NCBI GenBank assembly: GCA_964450685.1
Contig: CAYVDN010000003.1
Coordinates: 46,116-110,115, forward strand
DNA: 64,000 bases
Source of the DNA: JBAOHV01 sp964450685
GTDB taxonomy: Bacteria; Actinomycetota; Acidimicrobiia; Acidimicrobiales; Microtrichaceae
Direction of reading: 5' to 3'
This document shows positions 1 through 7,780 of this stretch, piece by piece. Each line of letters begins with the position of its first letter. Position 1 is the first letter of the stretch. The notes below the pieces were generated by a model, which worked only from the letters and a program-made list of their open reading frames with translations, did not search any database and was not told where the DNA came from. Made by a program: the position numbers and the translations under genes.

Positions 1-440
1 GGCCGCTGGCGCCGGATCAGCTGGAAGGCATCTACTGGTGCCAGGCTGAAGAGCGGCGAGCACAGCAGCATGAAGGCGGCCGAGGGGCCTCGGTTCATGC
101 CGACGTGACAGTGGACGAACAGCTTGGCGCCGGGCACGCTCAGCGCCTCCTGGGCGGTGGCGTAGATCCCCTCCCACCAGCTGTCGGGGTGCTCGGTGCC
201 GCCGTGGGGGTCGTCCACGCCGAGGTGGAAGAGACTGACGCCGGGGCCGAGGAAGCGCCGGTAGCGCTGGGTGTCGTCGTACTCGGCCCGCAGGTCGATG
301 ATGTGGGTGACACGCTGCTGGAGGAGCCCGGCGCACTGCTGGGCGGCCTGGCGGTGGTCGGCCTGGAGATCACCGCCCGTGGCCAGGGTGTCGGTCAGCC
401 AGCTGATGTCGGGTTTGAGGGGGTGCCACAGGTCGGCCAT
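1..440 (-). CDS. Tyrosine/dual-specificity phosphatase-like protein, partial (3' end outside window)
   Basis: The minus-strand frame opens at ATG 440-438 and runs off base 1, giving 146 codons. Near the end it has the cysteine-phosphatase signature HCHVGMNRG (H-C-x5-R) with the Cys nucleophile and P-loop Arg intact, followed by hydrophobic residues as in DSP folds. The upstream text (HIIDLRAEYDDT, then LFHLGVDDP) matches the usual beta-strand and acid-loop layout. It would hydrolyse phosphotyrosine, phosphoserine/threonine or a related phosphoester. No Shine-Dalgarno (SD) is visible; the start lies 18 bases from the divergent ATG at 459 with a CATA-GGGGG-TATC palindrome between. Family is confident, substrate unknown. 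Confidence 0.8.
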   Translation of the reverse strand, partial: MADLWHPLKPDISWLTDTLATGGDLQADHRQAAQQCAGLLQQRVTHIIDLRAEYDDTQRYRRFLGPGVSLFHLGVDDPHGGTEHPDSWWEGIYATAQEALSVPGAKLFVHCHVGMNRGPSAAFMLLCSPLFSLAPVDAFQLIRRQR

Positions 441-450
441 AGGGGGTATC
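438..450. promoter_or_regulatory. CATA-GGGGG-TATC operator-like site between divergent starts
   Basis: This near-palindrome fills most of the 18-bp gap between the phosphatase start (440, minus) and the small gene at 459 (plus). It belongs to the dispersed (G/C)ATA-N4/5-TAT(C/G) family. TATCAT at 447-452 lies exactly six bases before ATG 459, the spacing of a -10 box for a leaderless transcript. Function is inferred. Confidence 0.5.
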
Positions 451-458
451 ATCCGATC

Positions 459-647
459 ATGTCGAAGAAGCGTGAGGACAAGGACGCCGACGCCGAGAAG
501 GCGGTGCGTGAGGTGCGTGGCGGGTCGATCTGCGACCCCAACGGCCCGGCGCAGGCGCACCTCATCCGGGGGACCACGCACGTGGCCGTGTGCCGCCCGA
601 CACCGGGGCCGGATGTCCGACCCCGGTGGCGAGCCGCTGGCCGCTGA
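459..647 (+). CDS. Small hypothetical protein (62 aa)
   Basis: ATG at 459, stop TGA at 645-647, ending directly against the stop of the convergent AAA+ gene at 648. The protein begins MSKKREDKDADAEKA and is charged; it contains a Cys-containing GSICDPNGPAQAH segment. Codon third positions are strongly G/C, as in neighbouring genes, which supports coding. There is no SD; a TATCAT -10-like box six bases upstream suggests leaderless expression. No family recognised. The exact fit between two neighbours is the best argument that it is real. Confidence 0.5.
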   Translation: MSKKREDKDADAEKAVREVRGGSICDPNGPAQAHLIRGTTHVAVCRPTPGPDVRPRWRAAGR

Positions 648-2039
648 TCAGTCGAACGGATCGGCGGCGACGCCGGTCAGGTCGGGGGCGTCCTCGTTGC
701 GCTGCTCCCACTCGTCGGCGAGGTACTTGACCAGCGTGTTCTGCTCCAGGATGGCCTCGGCCCGTGCCCGGTCCTTCCCCGGGAACATCCCCAGGAACTC
801 CCAGAGTGCGTACTCGGGGCCGTGCTCGAAGAACGTGGCCGTGAAGCCCTCCAGCGCCTTGGTGCCGATGGGCGTGCTGATGGCCTTGGTCTCGTACGCC
901 GCCCGGAGGGTGACACCCATCCGGCGGATGACGGGGCTGGCCACCAGCTGCTTCTCGATGGCCTCCTCGTAGCCCCACTGGATGTGCTTGAAGCGGTTGA
1001 GGAACGCCTCCTGAAGCTGGCCGGAGCCCCGGTAGCCGTCGTTGTAGGCGCCGAGGATCCACAGGTTCGGGCTGGCCTTGGTGATCTTCGGCATGAAGCC
1101 GTCGCCCTCGACCTGGACGGCCTTGCCCCGGTTGACGAACTGGCGCCGGTCGTCGCACAGCGGGTGGAGCGAGGAGGTGACACGCTCGGGAAGCATGGCC
1201 ACCTCGTCCAGCTCCAGGATGCCGCCGACGGTGGCGGCGATCTCCACCACGCCATCCAGCTGCACCAGGCGCTCGGCGTGGGTCGTCGGATCGGCGTAGC
1301 TCGTGATCTGGCCGAACATGTCGAAGTCGGTCACGCCGGAGGAGCCCGACAGGGTGAAGATCGGGAGCGGCTTGGGGTAGCCCTCCAGGTCGGCCACGAG
1401 GCACGCCAGCACCTGGATGAACATCGACTTGCCCGCCTGGGTGTCCCCCACGAACAGGACGTTCTGACGCTTCTTCCAGTAGCCCAGGAGCACGTCGGAG
1501 TCGAGCTTGCCGCCGGGGAACGTGCGGTGGATGTAGCGCTCGACCACCGAGCGGTCCGGACGGTAGGCGTCCAGCCGGGGGTCCATGATGTCGGTGATCG
1601 GGTTGTTGGCCACCAGCGTCGGCGCCACGGTCACCTCCGTGTGGACGACGGTGGGCAGCGGGGGCAGGACGGGCGCCGAGGTGCTGGCGGGGGCGGCGGT
1701 GGCGGTGGGCACGGTGTGGTTCTCCTGGTGGTTCTCCTGGTGGTTGGTGGGGATGGGGACGATGACGGGGGCCTGGCCCGGAGCGGCGTTCGCCATGGCG
1801 GCGGCGGCCTGCTCGGCCATCTTCTTGGGCGTGAGGTTCCCGTCGTGGATGAGGCGTGGCAGGATGTAGACCTGCTCCTCGGCGACACCGTTGCGGACGA
1901 TGCGCACCGGGATGCGGCGACGCAGCGGGGAGTCGTCGGGCTCGGTGACGTTGCTGACGATCTCGACCAGCTGGCCCTCGAACTCCCCCGCACGGACGGG
2001 GTAGCGGGCTCCAGGGATGAGGGTTGCGGCTGCGGCCAT
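648..2039 (-). CDS. MoxR/CbbQ-type AAA+ ATPase
   Basis: A 463-aa protein. The start at 2039 is set by AAGGAG six bases upstream; a longer reading to 2096 lacks support. Residues 1-90 are a beta-rich domain, then a Q/N/H/P-rich linker containing a tandem NHQE repeat. The ATPase follows: Walker A GDTQAGKS (about 197-204), Walker B LELDEV (about 275), a sensor-1-like Asn in GAYNDGY and an Arg in the NRFKH segment. It resembles AAA_5/CobS/MoxR ATPases, which remodel partners with a VWA protein. The divergent neighbour at 2163 is such a VWA protein, so the two probably work together. Its promoter is TTGACA/CATACT just upstream. Confidence 0.85.
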   Translation of the reverse strand: MAAAATLIPGARYPVRAGEFEGQLVEIVSNVTEPDDSPLRRRIPVRIVRNGVAEEQVYILPRLIHDGNLTPKKMAEQAAAAMANAAPGQAPVIVPIPTNHQENHQENHTVPTATAAPASTSAPVLPPLPTVVHTEVTVAPTLVANNPITDIMDPRLDAYRPDRSVVERYIHRTFPGGKLDSDVLLGYWKKRQNVLFVGDTQAGKSMFIQVLACLVADLEGYPKPLPIFTLSGSSGVTDFDMFGQITSYADPTTHAERLVQLDGVVEIAATVGGILELDEVAMLPERVTSSLHPLCDDRRQFVNRGKAVQVEGDGFMPKITKASPNLWILGAYNDGYRGSGQLQEAFLNRFKHIQWGYEEAIEKQLVASPVIRRMGVTLRAAYETKAISTPIGTKALEGFTATFFEHGPEYALWEFLGMFPGKDRARAEAILEQNTLVKYLADEWEQRNEDAPDLTGVAADPFD

Positions 2040-2072
2040 GAGTGACTCCTTGATCGGCTGTGGTGTGGCACC

Positions 2073-2101
2073 AGTATGGGGTATCACTGTTGCCATGTCA
2101 A
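2073..2101 (-). promoter_or_regulatory. Sigma70-like promoter of the AAA+ gene
   Basis: Read on the minus strand: TTGACA (2101-2096), a 17-bp spacer, then CATACT (2078-2073). Transcription would start near 2066, leaving a short leader with the AAGGAG site. The spacer contains GATACCCCATA, a relative of the dispersed operator-like motif, so a regulator could block this promoter. Confidence 0.6.
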
Positions 2102-2126
2102 GTCATATCCCTACTGAGATGTGTAA

Positions 2127-2156
2127 TTGACAACAGATCCAGTTTCTTGCTACGAT
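2127..2156 (+). promoter_or_regulatory. Promoter giving a leaderless mRNA for the VWA gene
   Basis: TTGACA at 2127-2132, an 18-bp spacer, then TACGAT at 2151-2156. Six bases later comes ATG 2163, so the predicted first transcribed base is the A of the start codon. No SD is present before this ATG, which fits leaderless translation, common in actinobacteria. Confidence 0.6.
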
Positions 2157-2162
2157 TCTCCC

Positions 2163-4244
2163 ATGACCACCACGGAACGCCCCGACATCGCCAAGGCCCG
2201 CATCTCCCGCAAGACACTGAACGCCCTGGAACGACTCGCCGCCCAGCAGGAGGCCGAGCAGCGCCGCCGTCGGGAGCGGGAACTGTTCACGGTCCGCAGC
2301 CTCGGCGGCTGGGACGGCGCCACGCCGGTCGAGCAGTCCGAGGCCGAGCGCATCGCCGCCGAGCACCGCCGCACCCGCAACGCCTTCATGTCGGGCGTGG
2401 TGTCGCAGGCCAAGGCCGTCATGCAGACCTGGGGCGTCCGGGTACCGGTGGTGGCCCGCACCGGCTTCTCGTTCTCGGCCTACACCGACTGGAAGTCGAT
2501 CCACGTGAGCTACCCCGAGACCGGCCTGCCTGTGTTCTCGGCGCTGCACGGCACGTTCGTGGGCCAGAACCGCCTCGGCGAGACGGTCACCATGCGGGAG
2601 GTGTCCGAGGACCTGCTGGGCATCATCCACCACGAGTGCGGCCACATCCGCTTCAGCGTGCCCTACGCCAACCTGCTGAAGATCGTCCGTGACGACCTCA
2701 AGGCCAGCCGCCTGCCCGCCCCGAGTGACACCATCGACCCGTCGCACCAGAAGTGCTGGAACCTGCTGGAGGACCAGCGCATGGAGCTGGCCGTGGTCGG
2801 TGACTCCCCCATCATCGGGATGTACCTGACCCAGACGGTCAAGAACCACATCATCGAGGTGTCCCGGCAGATGTTCGACCAGGACGAGCTGGGTGTCACG
2901 GGCGCCATGAAGACCTACGCCCTCCTGGTCGGCCGCCTGTACCTGCCTGCCGACGTGCGCAAGCTGGCCCGGCGTGACCTGCTCCAGCGCCTGGTGGCCG
3001 GTGGCTACGAGCTGGCCGACGCCGAGGCCGTCGCCGACGAGATCAAGGACATCGTGCGGTCCTACATCGAGGCCGAGGACGCCCTGGCCATGTGGGCGGC
3101 CATCGACCGGCTCCAAGCCCTCAACCTGAACCACACCATCGACTTCGACCAGCACATCGAGCAGCTGCTCGATGTGCTGGACGATGACACCCTCCGGGAG
3201 CTGATCCAGGGCCTGGCCATGGGCTCCGGCATCACCGACGACAGCGACTCCGAGGAGGACGGCGGCGACCCCCTGGAGCTGCCCGGCCGTGGTCTGTCCA
3301 AGCCCACCGAGGGCGACGAGGACGGCAGCGAGCCCGGCGACGGCGACGGCGACGCTGGCAAGGGCTGGGGCGACGACGTGTCAGTGACTCCCTACGACCC
3401 CTCCAAGCAGCAGGACATGCTGCGTGACGCCTTCGACAGCGCCATCGCCGCCAACCACCAGCTGAACTGGTACCGCCAGGGGCTCGATGAGACGGCCCAC
3501 GCCCTCGCCGACACGACCGGCGTCAGCGACGTGACCGAGAGCTTCGACGGCGAGATCATGGAGCCCGAGGTGCAGCAGGAGGCCGAGTCGATCGTGGCCG
3601 ACCTGATGGCGTCCTTCGAGCCCTTCCTGGCCGACACGGCGCCGTGCTGGGTCCCGCAGACCACCAGCGGCGTGCTCGACGTGCGTGCCTACATCGCCCG
3701 CCAGCCGGGCCAGCACGACTTCTACCGTCGCTGGGAGGGCGACGAGGACCCGGGTCTGGACCTGGAGGTGGACCTGATCTGCGACGTGAGCGGGTCGATG
3801 ATGGACTACCTCCAAGCCCTCGGCCAGGCCATGTACGCCGCCGGGATGGCGTGTGACTACCTCAACGTCACCTACCGGGGCTGGGTCTTCGGCAGCACCT
3901 CGGCGCTCATCCAGTCCACGGGCCGCATCTGGCCGGTGGTGCCGGACTGCCTTGGCGGCACCAACCCCCGCCAGGCGCTGGAGTGGATGCGTGACACCCC
4001 CGTGGAGGCCGGGCACCGGCTCGTGCTGTTCATGACCGACGGTCAGTTCGGCGCCATCGACTTCAACGACTACGTGACCGAGAACACCCACCTCATCGGC
4101 ATGGGGTTCGACGCCGACCAGGCGACGGCCGACTCCTACGCCCGCAGCCTGGTGCAGAACCAGAACTGCCCCCGGGCCGTGGGTATCACCTCGCTGGTGC
4201 AGATCCCCGCCGCCATCGGGCAGTACATCGAGCAGGTGTTGTGA
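2163..4244 (+). CDS. Metallopeptidase-like and VWA domain protein (CobT/DUF2201-like)
   Basis: A 693-aa protein from ATG 2163; a TTG at 2127 is less likely because it lies inside the -35 box. An N-terminal half carries HHECGH (about 156-161), an HExxH-like zinc motif as in the putative metallopeptidase part of DUF2201/VWA proteins. An acidic linker (about 360-410) follows. The C-terminal VWA domain has a complete MIDAS: DVSGSM (about 541), Thr in GGTNPRQ (about 598) and Asp in MTDGQF (about 624). It is the natural partner of the MoxR-type ATPase encoded divergently. Target unknown; peptidase activity is not established. Confidence 0.8.
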   Translation: MTTTERPDIAKARISRKTLNALERLAAQQEAEQRRRRERELFTVRSLGGWDGATPVEQSEAERIAAEHRRTRNAFMSGVVSQAKAVMQTWGVRVPVVARTGFSFSAYTDWKSIHVSYPETGLPVFSALHGTFVGQNRLGETVTMREVSEDLLGIIHHECGHIRFSVPYANLLKIVRDDLKASRLPAPSDTIDPSHQKCWNLLEDQRMELAVVGDSPIIGMYLTQTVKNHIIEVSRQMFDQDELGVTGAMKTYALLVGRLYLPADVRKLARRDLLQRLVAGGYELADAEAVADEIKDIVRSYIEAEDALAMWAAIDRLQALNLNHTIDFDQHIEQLLDVLDDDTLRELIQGLAMGSGITDDSDSEEDGGDPLELPGRGLSKPTEGDEDGSEPGDGDGDAGKGWGDDVSVTPYDPSKQQDMLRDAFDSAIAANHQLNWYRQGLDETAHALADTTGVSDVTESFDGEIMEPEVQQEAESIVADLMASFEPFLADTAPCWVPQTTSGVLDVRAYIARQPGQHDFYRRWEGDEDPGLDLEVDLICDVSGSMMDYLQALGQAMYAAGMACDYLNVTYRGWVFGSTSALIQSTGRIWPVVPDCLGGTNPRQALEWMRDTPVEAGHRLVLFMTDGQFGAIDFNDYVTENTHLIGMGFDADQATADSYARSLVQNQNCPRAVGITSLVQIPAAIGQYIEQVL

Positions 4245-4268
4245 CACACTGAGCCATAGGGCTATGCT
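4239..4268 (+). promoter_or_regulatory. Promoter and palindrome before the 4301 gene
   Basis: TTGTGA (4239-4244), an 18-bp spacer and TATGCT (4263-4268). The -10 box overlaps the palindrome CATA-GGGC-TATG (4255-4266), flanked by TGAG/CTCA. The same GGGCTATGCTC string occurs before the SpoVS gene. A leader of about 26 bases with GAAGGAG would follow. It could instead be a short hairpin after the VWA stop. Confidence 0.45.
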
Positions 4269-4300
4269 CAGGGAGATACACCAACCTGAAGGAGCCCATC

Positions 4301-5394
4301 ATGGCTGAAGTGATCACCGCATTCGACCCGGAGGTGCCCGTCGAGCACGACCGGCAGCGGAAGTACCCCTGGGACCAGTGGTTCGACGGCCAGATCTGGC
4401 GCCTGACGCCGGGCGTGGACTTCGAGAACCACCCGCTCGTGATCGAGCGCCAGATCCGCACCCGGGCGTCGGCCCGCAAGGTGGCGGTCCACATCCAGCA
4501 CGGCCCCGAGTACGCCTACCTCAACGTCCAGGCGACGCCCCGGCCCGAGAAGGCGCCCGAGCAGAAGCTCCAGGACGCCATCGAGGAAGCCGTGGAGACG
4601 GCGGTCGAGCAGTTCGTGGAGGCCGTCGAGGCGGCCGAGCACGACGGCCACACGGTCGATGTCGGCCCGGTGACCGTGGGCGAGCCCGAGGCTCCAAGCC
4701 CGGTCGTGCCGGAGCTGCCCCCGCTGCCGACCACCGACGAGGTGGCCGTCCCGGTGCCGGTCGCCGAGCACTCCGACGACGATGCGGGCTACGCCCACTC
4801 CGACCCGATCCCGGCGCCGCTGCCCCCGCTCCCCGTCCCGGCTCCGACCGAGCAGGAGACGGTCGTGGTCGAGGGTGTCGCCATCCCGGTGGCGCCGTCG
4901 GCGGCCGAGCCCGCTCCCGAGCCCCTCGTGAGCGAGGACACGGGCATCTCCATCCCGCAGGCGCCCGCCCCCGACCCCGTGTCGGAGGCCGCCTTCGAGG
5001 ACGAGNNNNNNNNNNNNNNNNNNNNNNNNNNNNNNNNNNNNNNNNNNNNNNNNNNNNNNNNNNNNNNNNNNNNNNNNNNNNNNNNNNNNNNNNNNNNNNN
5101 NNNNNCGAGGACGAGGGCACCACGCCCGAGCCCGAGGTGGAGGATCCCACCGATGCCGAGCTGGTGGCCGCCGAGGTGGTCGAGGAGCCCAAGCCCATCG
5201 AGGAGCAGACCTACGACGAGCAGCTGGCCAGCGCCGAGTCGGTGCCCGCCCCGCAGCCCGCTCCGGCGCCCCCCGCTCCGGCCGGTCCGTTCCAGGCCCC
5301 GATGCCGCCCGTCCCGGCACCGCAGCCCACCCCGCCGCTGCCGCACCCGGCGCCGGTCCCGCAGAACCCCTTCGGTGGCCTGCTCGGCCAGTAG
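4301..5394 (+). CDS. Proline/acid-rich protein with conserved N-terminal phage domain (spans scaffold gap)
   Basis: Starts at ATG 4301 after GAAGGAG. The first 80 residues form a compact domain (YPWDQWFDGQIWRL, then VIERQIRTRASARKV) of a type common as a short stand-alone protein in actinophages; function unknown. The remainder is Ala/Pro/Glu low complexity ending PFGGLLGQ. Frame changes across the 100 N at 5006-5105, but both flanks carry CGAGGACGAG. Collapsing that 10-base overlap restores one continuous frame, so this is one gene and not two. A strong terminator follows. Confidence 0.75.
5006..5105. other. Scaffold gap (100 N), probably a false gap
   Basis: Exactly 100 N. The ten bases before and after are identical (CGAGGACGAG). 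Merging them rejoins the reading frame of the surrounding gene, so the real sequence may have no missing bases here. Confidence 0.9.
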
Positions 5395-5476
5395 CCGGTA
5401 GGGGGTATCACGGCCGAGTCGTCGGTAAGGGGTCCCCAGATGGCAGACGGCGCTGTGGGATCCGCCGTGGAGCACG

Positions 5477-5505
5477 GAGCCTCGGTCTTCGGACCGGGGC
5501 TCTTT
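5477..5505 (+). terminator. Rho-independent terminator, UUCG loop
   Basis: An 11-bp stem (5477-5487 with 5492-5502, one G-U pair) closes a TTCG tetraloop and is followed by TTT. It ends transcription of the plus-strand 4301 gene just before the convergent minus-strand block that ends at 5507. Confidence 0.85.
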
Positions 5506-5506
5506 G

Positions 5507-5692
5507 CTATTCCCCGTCGAAGTACCGGCGTGCTTGTTCGTACAACTCGGCCGCCTCTTCGGGAGTATCCCTGGTGCCGAGATAGTGCAATTTCCCGCCC
5601 CGGCGGATCTGAGCGAAGAAGGTGTGCGCCCCAGAATGAGCGTAAACACCCCTGATTCCGACCGCCGAGGGCTGATTAGTTGCTACTGCCAT
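5507..5692 (-). CDS. Small AP2-like DNA-binding domain protein
   Basis: A 61-aa protein starting MAVATNQPSAVGIRGVYAH and overlapping the end of the upstream gene by 17 bases. Residues 12-59 match an AP2/ERF-type DNA-binding domain: GVYAHSG, FFAQIRRGGKLHYLG, then TPEEAAELYEQAR. In phages such domains usually accompany HNH endonucleases; here it is alone, so it may be a remnant or a small DNA-binding protein. The start is uncertain, with only a weak GAGG before it. Its first codons contain GTAGCAACTAATC, a 13-mer repeated at a promoter at 28952-28964. Confidence 0.6.
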   Translation of the reverse strand: MAVATNQPSAVGIRGVYAHSGAHTFFAQIRRGGKLHYLGTRDTPEEAAELYEQARRYFDGE

Positions 5693-7055
5693 CCTCGACC
5701 ACCTGGCCGTCCACGATGTCCAGTTCGGGGGTCGGAGGGGCCGTGGGGACCTGCTGGCGGGCGTTGGCACCGGCCGCCCCACCGAACAGCTGGGAGAGGA
5801 TACCGCCGCTCTGAGCGGCCGACGCACCGGCAGCGCCGGAGCCCTGCACGAGGATCTTGAACGCCCCGTTGGGGTCGTCCCGGTTCACCCGGTTGATCAG
5901 GTCGAACAGGCGGGTCATCTCCTTGCCAGCCTGCGGATCCAAGCCCTGGCCCAGGATCTCCTCGGCGTGGCGGGCCTGAAGGACACGCTGTGTCTGCATC
6001 TCGATGATGGCCGTCTGCATGCCCTCCCGCTGCTCCTTGGTCTTCAGCTCGACCGGCATGGAGTAGTTGCACTGCGACCCCGGGGTGTACGCCGGGCACG
6101 CCACAGCCAGGTTGCAGTTGTCGCACTGACGGAGGGAGTACGAAGAACTGGTGAGCACCGTCTGCTGGCCCACGACCTGCCCGGAGGCGTTCTTCAGGTC
6201 CTTCTGCGTAGCAACAAGTGTTGGAAGCATCTGACGCACCGCAGGGGCCGTCGTAGCAAGATGTTGGTTGGGGATTCCGGGAACCAGCGGCATGGCGACA
6301 GGCGAGGTAGTTGCTACAGACTGCTGCTTGGGTGCTGCGAACCTGGCCGCCTTGGCCGAGAGGTGGTCGGAAAGCGCCAACCAGGAGCGCACGGAAAGGG
6401 TCAATAGAGCTTCCCGATCAGCGGCAAGAATGTCTCCATGAGACACGCCCAATTCCTTGATGGCAGCCTCGTGCTCGACGGCCTTCATGTCCCGGTCCCG
6501 GACGTTGTGGCGCCAGAGCTTCTCGGCCCGTGAGTCCCACACCTGAAGCTCGCCCATGGCCGCCACGTTCCACCACGAGGTGTTCACCACGATGTCGAAC
6601 CCGTCGAGCGGAGCGCTCTTGCCGGTGATCACGCCGAAGGTGGAGGAGTGCTTCTTGCCCGCCAGCAGGCGGGTGCGCTCGGGCTCGACACGGAACACCC
6701 GCTCGGACGCCACGATGCCGTGCGGGAGCGCACGGACGGGGATCGGGGAGAGCCCGTCCCAGAGAGGGAGATACCCCGGGTGGGAGTCCCACGCCTCCGG
6801 CCCGCAGGCCCAGGTGGCCTGCTCGCCGATGATCTGCGTGACCTCCAGTAGGTCGTCCAAAGTCGTGGTGTCGGGCGTGTCGGTCCAAGCCAGCCACTCC
6901 AGGGCGACGCCGGGATCGAGATCGAGCCCGCTGAAGGAACCCCGGTAGTTGCGGAGCAGGCTGGAGACGTTGACGGCGACCTTGGCCACCGCCTCGACCG
7001 TGAAGAGGGCGTGGAAGGCTGGGTTCTCGCCGCCGGACAGCCAGATGTCAGGCAC
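5676..7055 (-). CDS. Hypothetical protein with Cys cluster (459 aa)
   Basis: GTG start at 7055, six bases after the stop of the upstream gene. The N-terminal 210 residues are an alpha/beta domain of unknown type (SGGENPAFHALFTVEA, FGVITGKSAPLDGFDIVV). The middle is rich in Ala/Thr. A Cys group (CDNCNLAVACPAY and GSQC, about residues 318-337) probably binds a metal. The C-terminal third is helical, then Gly/Ala-rich. No family recognised. Position at the end of the fiber and accessory virion block suggests a virion or assembly role, but this is guesswork. Confidence 0.8.
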   Translation of the reverse strand: MPDIWLSGGENPAFHALFTVEAVAKVAVNVSSLLRNYRGSFSGLDLDPGVALEWLAWTDTPDTTTLDDLLEVTQIIGEQATWACGPEAWDSHPGYLPLWDGLSPIPVRALPHGIVASERVFRVEPERTRLLAGKKHSSTFGVITGKSAPLDGFDIVVNTSWWNVAAMGELQVWDSRAEKLWRHNVRDRDMKAVEHEAAIKELGVSHGDILAADREALLTLSVRSWLALSDHLSAKAARFAAPKQQSVATTSPVAMPLVPGIPNQHLATTAPAVRQMLPTLVATQKDLKNASGQVVGQQTVLTSSSYSLRQCDNCNLAVACPAYTPGSQCNYSMPVELKTKEQREGMQTAIIEMQTQRVLQARHAEEILGQGLDPQAGKEMTRLFDLINRVNRDDPNGAFKILVQGSGAAGASAAQSGGILSQLFGGAAGANARQQVPTAPPTPELDIVDGQVVEDGSSN

Positions 7056-7061
7056 GGCGGC

Positions 7062-7780
7062 TCAGTCCTTGTTGGCGTCCGTGGAGGGGATCGTGCTCAN
7101 NNNNNNNNNNNNNNNNNNNNNNNNNNNNNNNNNNNNNNNNNNNNNNNNNNNNNNNNNNNNNNNNNNNNNNNNNNNNNNNNNNNNNNNNNNNNNNNNNNNG
7201 CGCCGGAGAGGGCACGGGTCATGGCCTGCTTGCCGGGGTTGGCCCGGTCGGCCCGAGTCATCTTGCGGGCCTTCTGCGCCGGGGTGGCGGGCGGTCCCGG
7301 GGGCAGGGCGAGCATGGGCACGCCGTTGCCGGAGATCGGCGCCATCGGGCGAGGCCCCGGAGGCACTACGCCGGGTCCTCCCGGGGTGTGGCCGGGGCCG
7401 ATTTCTGTGAGCCCGATCCCGGCGGCCCAGAGCATCGTCTGGGCGCTGGTCTGCGCCTGCGGCGTCGAGCGGGGCCGGGTGCGGATCCACTGCGGGTCGG
7501 GGCCGCCGGAGGGCGCCGTCGGGGTGGCGACAACCGGGCGAGCGGTGCCGCCGGTCAGCTGGTGGATGCCCTCCCGGAGCGGGCCGGTGCGGGTATGCTC
7601 ATACATGCGGGCGCCGCTGAAGCGGTCGTAGTACGGGCTCGTGAGCGCCGCCGAGTGCGGGGCACTGTTGCCCGCCTCGTTGATGCCCTTGTGGACGATG
7701 CCGGAGAGGTCCTGGCGCAGCTGGCTGCGGCCGATCTGCCGGAGGCTGTCTTCCTCCTGAAGTTCGTCCCGGTCATCCAT
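7062..7780 (-). CDS. Proline-rich hypothetical protein (spans scaffold gap)
   Basis: I place the start at ATG 7780 (MDDRDELQEED) because AGGAGG lies seven bases upstream; a start at 7813 is possible but lacks an SD. The N-terminal 90 residues contain helices and a YDRFSGARMYEH segment, followed by a Pro/Gly-rich tract. Frame is lost across the N run 7100-7199; the tail reads STIPSTDANKD. A true gap length of 3n+2 bases would join both parts. No family recognised. Confidence 0.65.
7100..7199. other. Scaffold gap (100 N)
   Basis: Exactly 100 N inside a minus-strand gene. The flanks show no shared overlap, unlike the first gap, so real sequence is probably missing. Confidence 0.9.

Noticed and set aside
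1735..1750. Tandem NHQE repeat in the AAA+ linker as a functional repeat
   Set aside because: Only two short copies in a low-complexity linker; probably slippage.
822..2045. Long plus-strand open frame opposite the AAA+ gene, and many similar antisense frames
   Set aside because: G/C-rich DNA gives long antisense frames. These have repetitive Arg/Val/Gly composition, no SD and no motifs, while the opposite strand has clear domains.
4255..4266. Intrinsic terminator after the VWA gene
   Set aside because: The CATAG/CTATG stem is short and lacks a T-tract; a -10 box and operator-like site explain it better.
5440..5655. Plus-strand open frame of 71 codons after the 4301 gene
   Set aside because: It runs through the terminator and opposite the AP2-like gene, has no SD and no protein-like composition.
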